This document shows positions 61,209 to 64,000 of a stretch of 64,000 nt of DNA, piece after piece. How positions within the stretch are numbered: position 1 is the first letter of the stretch; every line of letters begins with the position of its first letter. The translations under genes and the position numbers were made by a program. Origin of the DNA: Dipteris shenzhenensis (lineage: Eukaryota; Polypodiophyta; Polypodiopsida; Gleicheniales); assembly GCA_047967505.1 (NCBI GenBank), contig CM106539.1; one strand, written 5' to 3'. Under the pieces are notes generated by a model, which had not been told where the DNA came from, searched no databases, and saw only the letters and a program-made list of their open reading frames with translations.

Positions 61209-62951
61209 CTAACCTAACAAGGCCTGACTCTGCAGCTCTGGATCGATGACTCCCAGGCCTCCCTCAGCCTGCGGAAGAATAACTATCTGCCAAGCAACCC
61301 TGGCTCTGGTATCTCTATGGCCATCCTCCCCGAACCAAAGGAAGTTCCGAACCAGCCTCCTAAGCTGTGCCACACTGGATCTCGAGAAACACCAACAGGA
61401 AGCCACATACCAAGCCGTGGCAAGGAGGACTTGGTTGACTACCAAGGCACGACCTGCAAGGGAAAGCTTAGCAGTGCTCCAGAAAGCCAGCTTCCGTCGG
61501 ATGGAATCTAGCACCGGGAGAAACTGCTGAGCTGGCGTGATGTCCAGGCCGACCTGAAAACCCAAGTATCTAGCTGTCTGTCCCCGCGGGATCCACCTGA
61601 AACCCAAAAACCTCCCCCACTGAGAACGCGCCCCGGGGTCTGTGAGGAAACCAACTGATTTGTTCCAGTTGATTTTCGCACCAGCAGCCGAACAGAAGAC
61701 CTCCAGGGCCATCCTAACCCTCTCCAGCATCAACTCATCGTCCTGGACATACAGGGCTGTGTCATCCGCGTACTCCGAATCCAAGAGCTCCGTGTCCTCC
61801 TGGAGGGGAAGGCGGACACCCCTGATCCCTGTAGACCTCGCCCGGAGGTAGTAAGTCATAGCCTCGGCGAAGAAGAGAAACAGGTAAGGGGCAAGGGGGC
61901 AGCCCTGACGCACTGATCTCTCCAAGCTAAAACGCTCACCCATCCTGCCTCCAATGATGACTCTGCTAGAGGCTGTCCTGTACAAAGCTGAAATACCCTG
62001 AATCCAACCTGTAGGGAAACCTAGCCGCTCCAAAGTCCCCTCCAGAAAGGACCAGTCCACCCGATCGTAGGCCTTCTCAAAGTCGAGAAGTAGGATGGCA
62101 AGGTATGATCCGCTGTGCTGAGCCCACTCCGCCGCCTCTGAAAAGGTAAAGACATTATCCAGGATACTGCGATCCTGAACAAAGCCTGTCTGAGTGTCGT
62201 GAATGAGGTCTGGAAGTAGAGGCCGAACTCTGGCGCTGATCATCTTGGCTAGGATTTTGTAGGCAGTGGTAAGGAGAGTGATCTGGCGCCACTGACGGAT
62301 ATCCTGTCTATCTCCTCCCTTCGGGATGAGGCAAATCAGTCCCGAGGAGAGGCTCTCTGGCATATAACCGGTACTGAAAATCCTCTGAAGAGCTGCTAAG
62401 AGGGGCTGATGGATCTGGTCCCAGAAGGAGGTGAAGAATGCCCGGGATAGCCCATCCTCACCTGGGCACTTCTGTCCATCGATGGCCATCAAGGCCTCCA
62501 GCATCTCATCCGTGGTAAACGGTGCCAACAGCGTCGCCTGCATGCTCGGCTGGACCAAGGAAGGAGTGTGTCTCCACACCTCCTCACGTGCACGACGAGT
62601 GCGAGGAGCAAGCGGCTCCTGCTGAAAAAGGGTCCTGTAGAAGTCGGTGGTCAATCCCAAGACCTCTCCCGGATCCATGACGATGTGTCCCACCGCTGTC
62701 CTAAGATTCCGAAGCTGATCACCTGCAGCTCTCTGGCCATGTGTCCTGAAGAACTCCCTGCACATCCGGTCACCCTTCCGAGCCCAGAAGGAGAGAGAGG
62801 CGTGATAGGAAAACTCTGAGCGACGCTGGAGTGTCTCCTCAAGAAGGGCTCTGGCTCGAAGGGCCTGGATCCGAAGCTCCTCCGAGCCCGGGGATGCCTG
62901 CTGGAGCCGCTGAATGGAGGCGAGGTCTCTCCGAAGGGCTCTCTCTCTCAC
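61209..62951 (-). CDS. LINE reverse transcriptase (ORF2)
   Basis: 580 codons. RT landmarks in order: ALMAIDGQKCPGEDGLSRAF, GLICLIPKGGDRQDIRQWRQ, ITLLTTAYKILAKMISARVR, LLLDFEKAYDRVDWSFLEGT with the first catalytic Asp, SVRQGCPLAPYLFLFFAEAM, and the catalytic box SEYADDTALYVQDDE (YADD). All catalytic residues are present. The upstream endonuclease lies in other frames (63918-62952), with two frame changes between, so the polyprotein is broken. Codons are GC-rich (many CTC, CGG, GCC) unlike neighbouring elements. Confidence 0.93.
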   Translation of the reverse strand: MRERALRRDLASIQRLQQASPGSEELRIQALRARALLEETLQRRSEFSYHASLSFWARKGDRMCREFFRTHGQRAAGDQLRNLRTAVGHIVMDPGEVLGLTTDFYRTLFQQEPLAPRTRRAREEVWRHTPSLVQPSMQATLLAPFTTDEMLEALMAIDGQKCPGEDGLSRAFFTSFWDQIHQPLLAALQRIFSTGYMPESLSSGLICLIPKGGDRQDIRQWRQITLLTTAYKILAKMISARVRPLLPDLIHDTQTGFVQDRSILDNVFTFSEAAEWAQHSGSYLAILLLDFEKAYDRVDWSFLEGTLERLGFPTGWIQGISALYRTASSRVIIGGRMGERFSLERSVRQGCPLAPYLFLFFAEAMTYYLRARSTGIRGVRLPLQEDTELLDSEYADDTALYVQDDELMLERVRMALEVFCSAAGAKINWNKSVGFLTDPGARSQWGRFLGFRWIPRGQTARYLGFQVGLDITPAQQFLPVLDSIRRKLAFWSTAKLSLAGRALVVNQVLLATAWYVASCWCFSRSSVAQLRRLVRNFLWFGEDGHRDTRARVAWQIVILPQAEGGLGVIDPELQSQALLG

Positions 62952-63918
62952 TCCTGTCGAACCTGTAGGGCTGCGAGCTGGCAGATCTGGCTGGACTCCT
63001 GCAACGCCTGCGCCACCGAATCAACCAAGTCCGCGCACTCGCCCCAGTCTCTATCCCAAAGATCGCAAATACTGCTGCGCACGTCCTCCCTCGAGAAAAT
63101 GGAGTCGGGAATCCGGCATGAGCGGGGGGAAGGGTCTGAGCTGCCGAATCTAATGATAAGAGCACCGGCGCATGGTCGGAGAGTGTCGTCCCTGGAACTA
63201 TACAGGCCTGACCGCCTCTGCTGATGGCCCAATCACTAACATAGAATCTATCCAGCCTCTCCAGGAGTCTGCCTCCTTCCCTGCGGAAACCCCACGAGAA
63301 GTCCAAGCTCCCGTGCCAACGCCGGAAGGACGGGTCTCGCCAACAGTCCCTTCCTCCTGTCGCAAAGATAAAAGAGTCCCAAGCGGACTGCTCTGCCTGA
63401 GACATACCTGTAAACTCCGGTCCTCTGCCCTGCTGGTCCTCCAAGGTCTCCAAATTGTTGAAGTCACCTCCAACAATCCAGGAATCCATGTCTGGGAGAA
63501 TCCCTGTAAGTGTCCTCCAGAAGGTGGCTCTACAACGGAGATCTGTGGGGGCATAAATGTTGAGAATTCCAACTCTGGAGCCCTCTAATTCACGGCCTAC
63601 CCAAAGGGCACGACCTGGAATCAACGTGCCATGACCGAAAACTCCCTGGGCTAGCTGCTCTCCCACGGAAGTACAAACACCACCACTCCTCCCCAGTGCG
63701 CCGATCGAGGGCTCCCAATAAGTGTGAGAGCGACCAGTGAGGATCTTCCCACATCTACAGGAGTGAGCCGCCGAAAGCTTGTGTTCCTGGAGCAGAAGTA
63801 CATCCAAACGTCCTATCACTGCTGGCTGAAGTTCCTGTCTCAAAATGAGCTTCCTGGGACCACGGGTGCCAGAAGAGTGAAACCCGTTCACATTCCAGGA
63901 TACGAGGTGTAGGCTCAT
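62952..63918 (-). pseudogene. LINE apurinic/apyrimidinic-type endonuclease (ORF2 N-terminus)
   Basis: The frame from MSLHLVSWNVNGFHSSGTRG contains the endonuclease motifs in order: SWNVNG, LLQEHKL, NIYAPTD, IVGGDFNNLE, RLDRFYVSDW and TLSDHAPVLLSLD. Active-site Asn, Glu, Asp and His residues are all recognisable. After SDHAPVLLSL the frame changes near 63120, and the continuation (FSREDVRSSICDLWDRDWGE) reaches a stop at 62948, followed by the RT frame. MSLH is a natural ORF2 start. It nicks target DNA for target-primed reverse transcription in the intact family. Confidence 0.9.
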
Positions 63919-64000
63919 GGTGAGGACTGGGAGGCAGCGAACAATTGTCTGCTCGCGGTCCAGGTCGAAGAAGAAGCTGACATTTCAGAGTAGAGGCGCT
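63919..64000 (-). other. LINE sequence upstream of ORF2, window edge
   Basis: 82 bases upstream of the endonuclease start, presumably the ORF1-ORF2 spacer or ORF1 end. Too short to call. Confidence 0.4.

Larger units (their letters stand above)
52907..64000 (-). mobile_element. LINE (non-LTR) element inserted in gypsy gag-protease, itself interrupted
   Basis: Minus strand. The 3' poly(A) is the T run at 52907-52920. The 3' untranslated region and the end of ORF2 are at 52921-53694, the middle and 5' parts of ORF2 at 60187-63918, and the element continues past the window end. The gypsy element 53695-60186 splits it inside the C-terminal finger region. G+C is clearly higher than in all neighbouring elements. 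ORF2 has several frameshifts. Confidence 0.88.

Overview
The window reads as nuclear DNA of a land plant, from a gene-poor, repeat-dense region. The evidence is plant-type telomere repeats (TTTAGGG), Ty1/copia and Ty3/gypsy elements primed by initiator tRNA-Met (TGGTATCAGAGC), plant LINEs, a plant pararetrovirus remnant, and organelle inserts (mitochondrial nad5 with group II introns; a plastid-like 23S rRNA piece). A fern, lycophyte or gymnosperm would fit, but the sequence does not settle the lineage. No clearly functional single-copy host gene is visible.

Layout. (1) 1-820: direct and tandem repeats. (2) 1228-9390: a decayed Ty3/gypsy family in the order 3' region - LTR - pol - 3' region - LTR - leader, as left by LTR recombination. 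(3) 10039-11310: mitochondrial nad5 with two group II intron remnants. (4) 11423-19440: a minus-strand copia element interrupted by a second minus-strand copia (12316-17055) with 106-bp LTRs. (5) 19441-22417: a segment holding a RACK1 fragment, then a copia element whose integrase and RT halves now face each other. (6) 22418-35319: a large inverted repeat. Arms 23366-29332 and 29906-35319 carry a copia-type gag, an LTR, a 23S rRNA fragment and a chimeric EH-protein/trypsin-like gene. They face each other across about 560 bp of TTTAGGG repeats. (7) 35320-41158: a mosaic of telomere arrays in both orientations that brackets unrelated fragments: an endogenous pararetrovirus piece, a 1.4-kb fragment with a coiled-coil ORF, and a 330-bp orphan. 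It includes a head-to-head telomere junction at 39224. (8) 41690-48135: a decayed plus-strand LINE split by a copia-type LTR element. (9) 48140-52906: gag-protease of a gypsy element, cut by the poly(A) end of a minus-strand LINE (52907-64000). That LINE is itself split by a structurally complete chromovirus-like gypsy element (53695-60186) with a perfect 5-bp target duplication.

The genes do not form pathways; nearly all are parts of transposons nested up to three deep. The most unusual part is 23-41 kb, where telomere repeats sit at the centre of a palindrome, at its outer end, and on both sides of captured fragments. This looks like the scar of chromosome breakage, telomere addition and end fusion. 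That history is inferred; the repeat orientations and boundaries are read directly.
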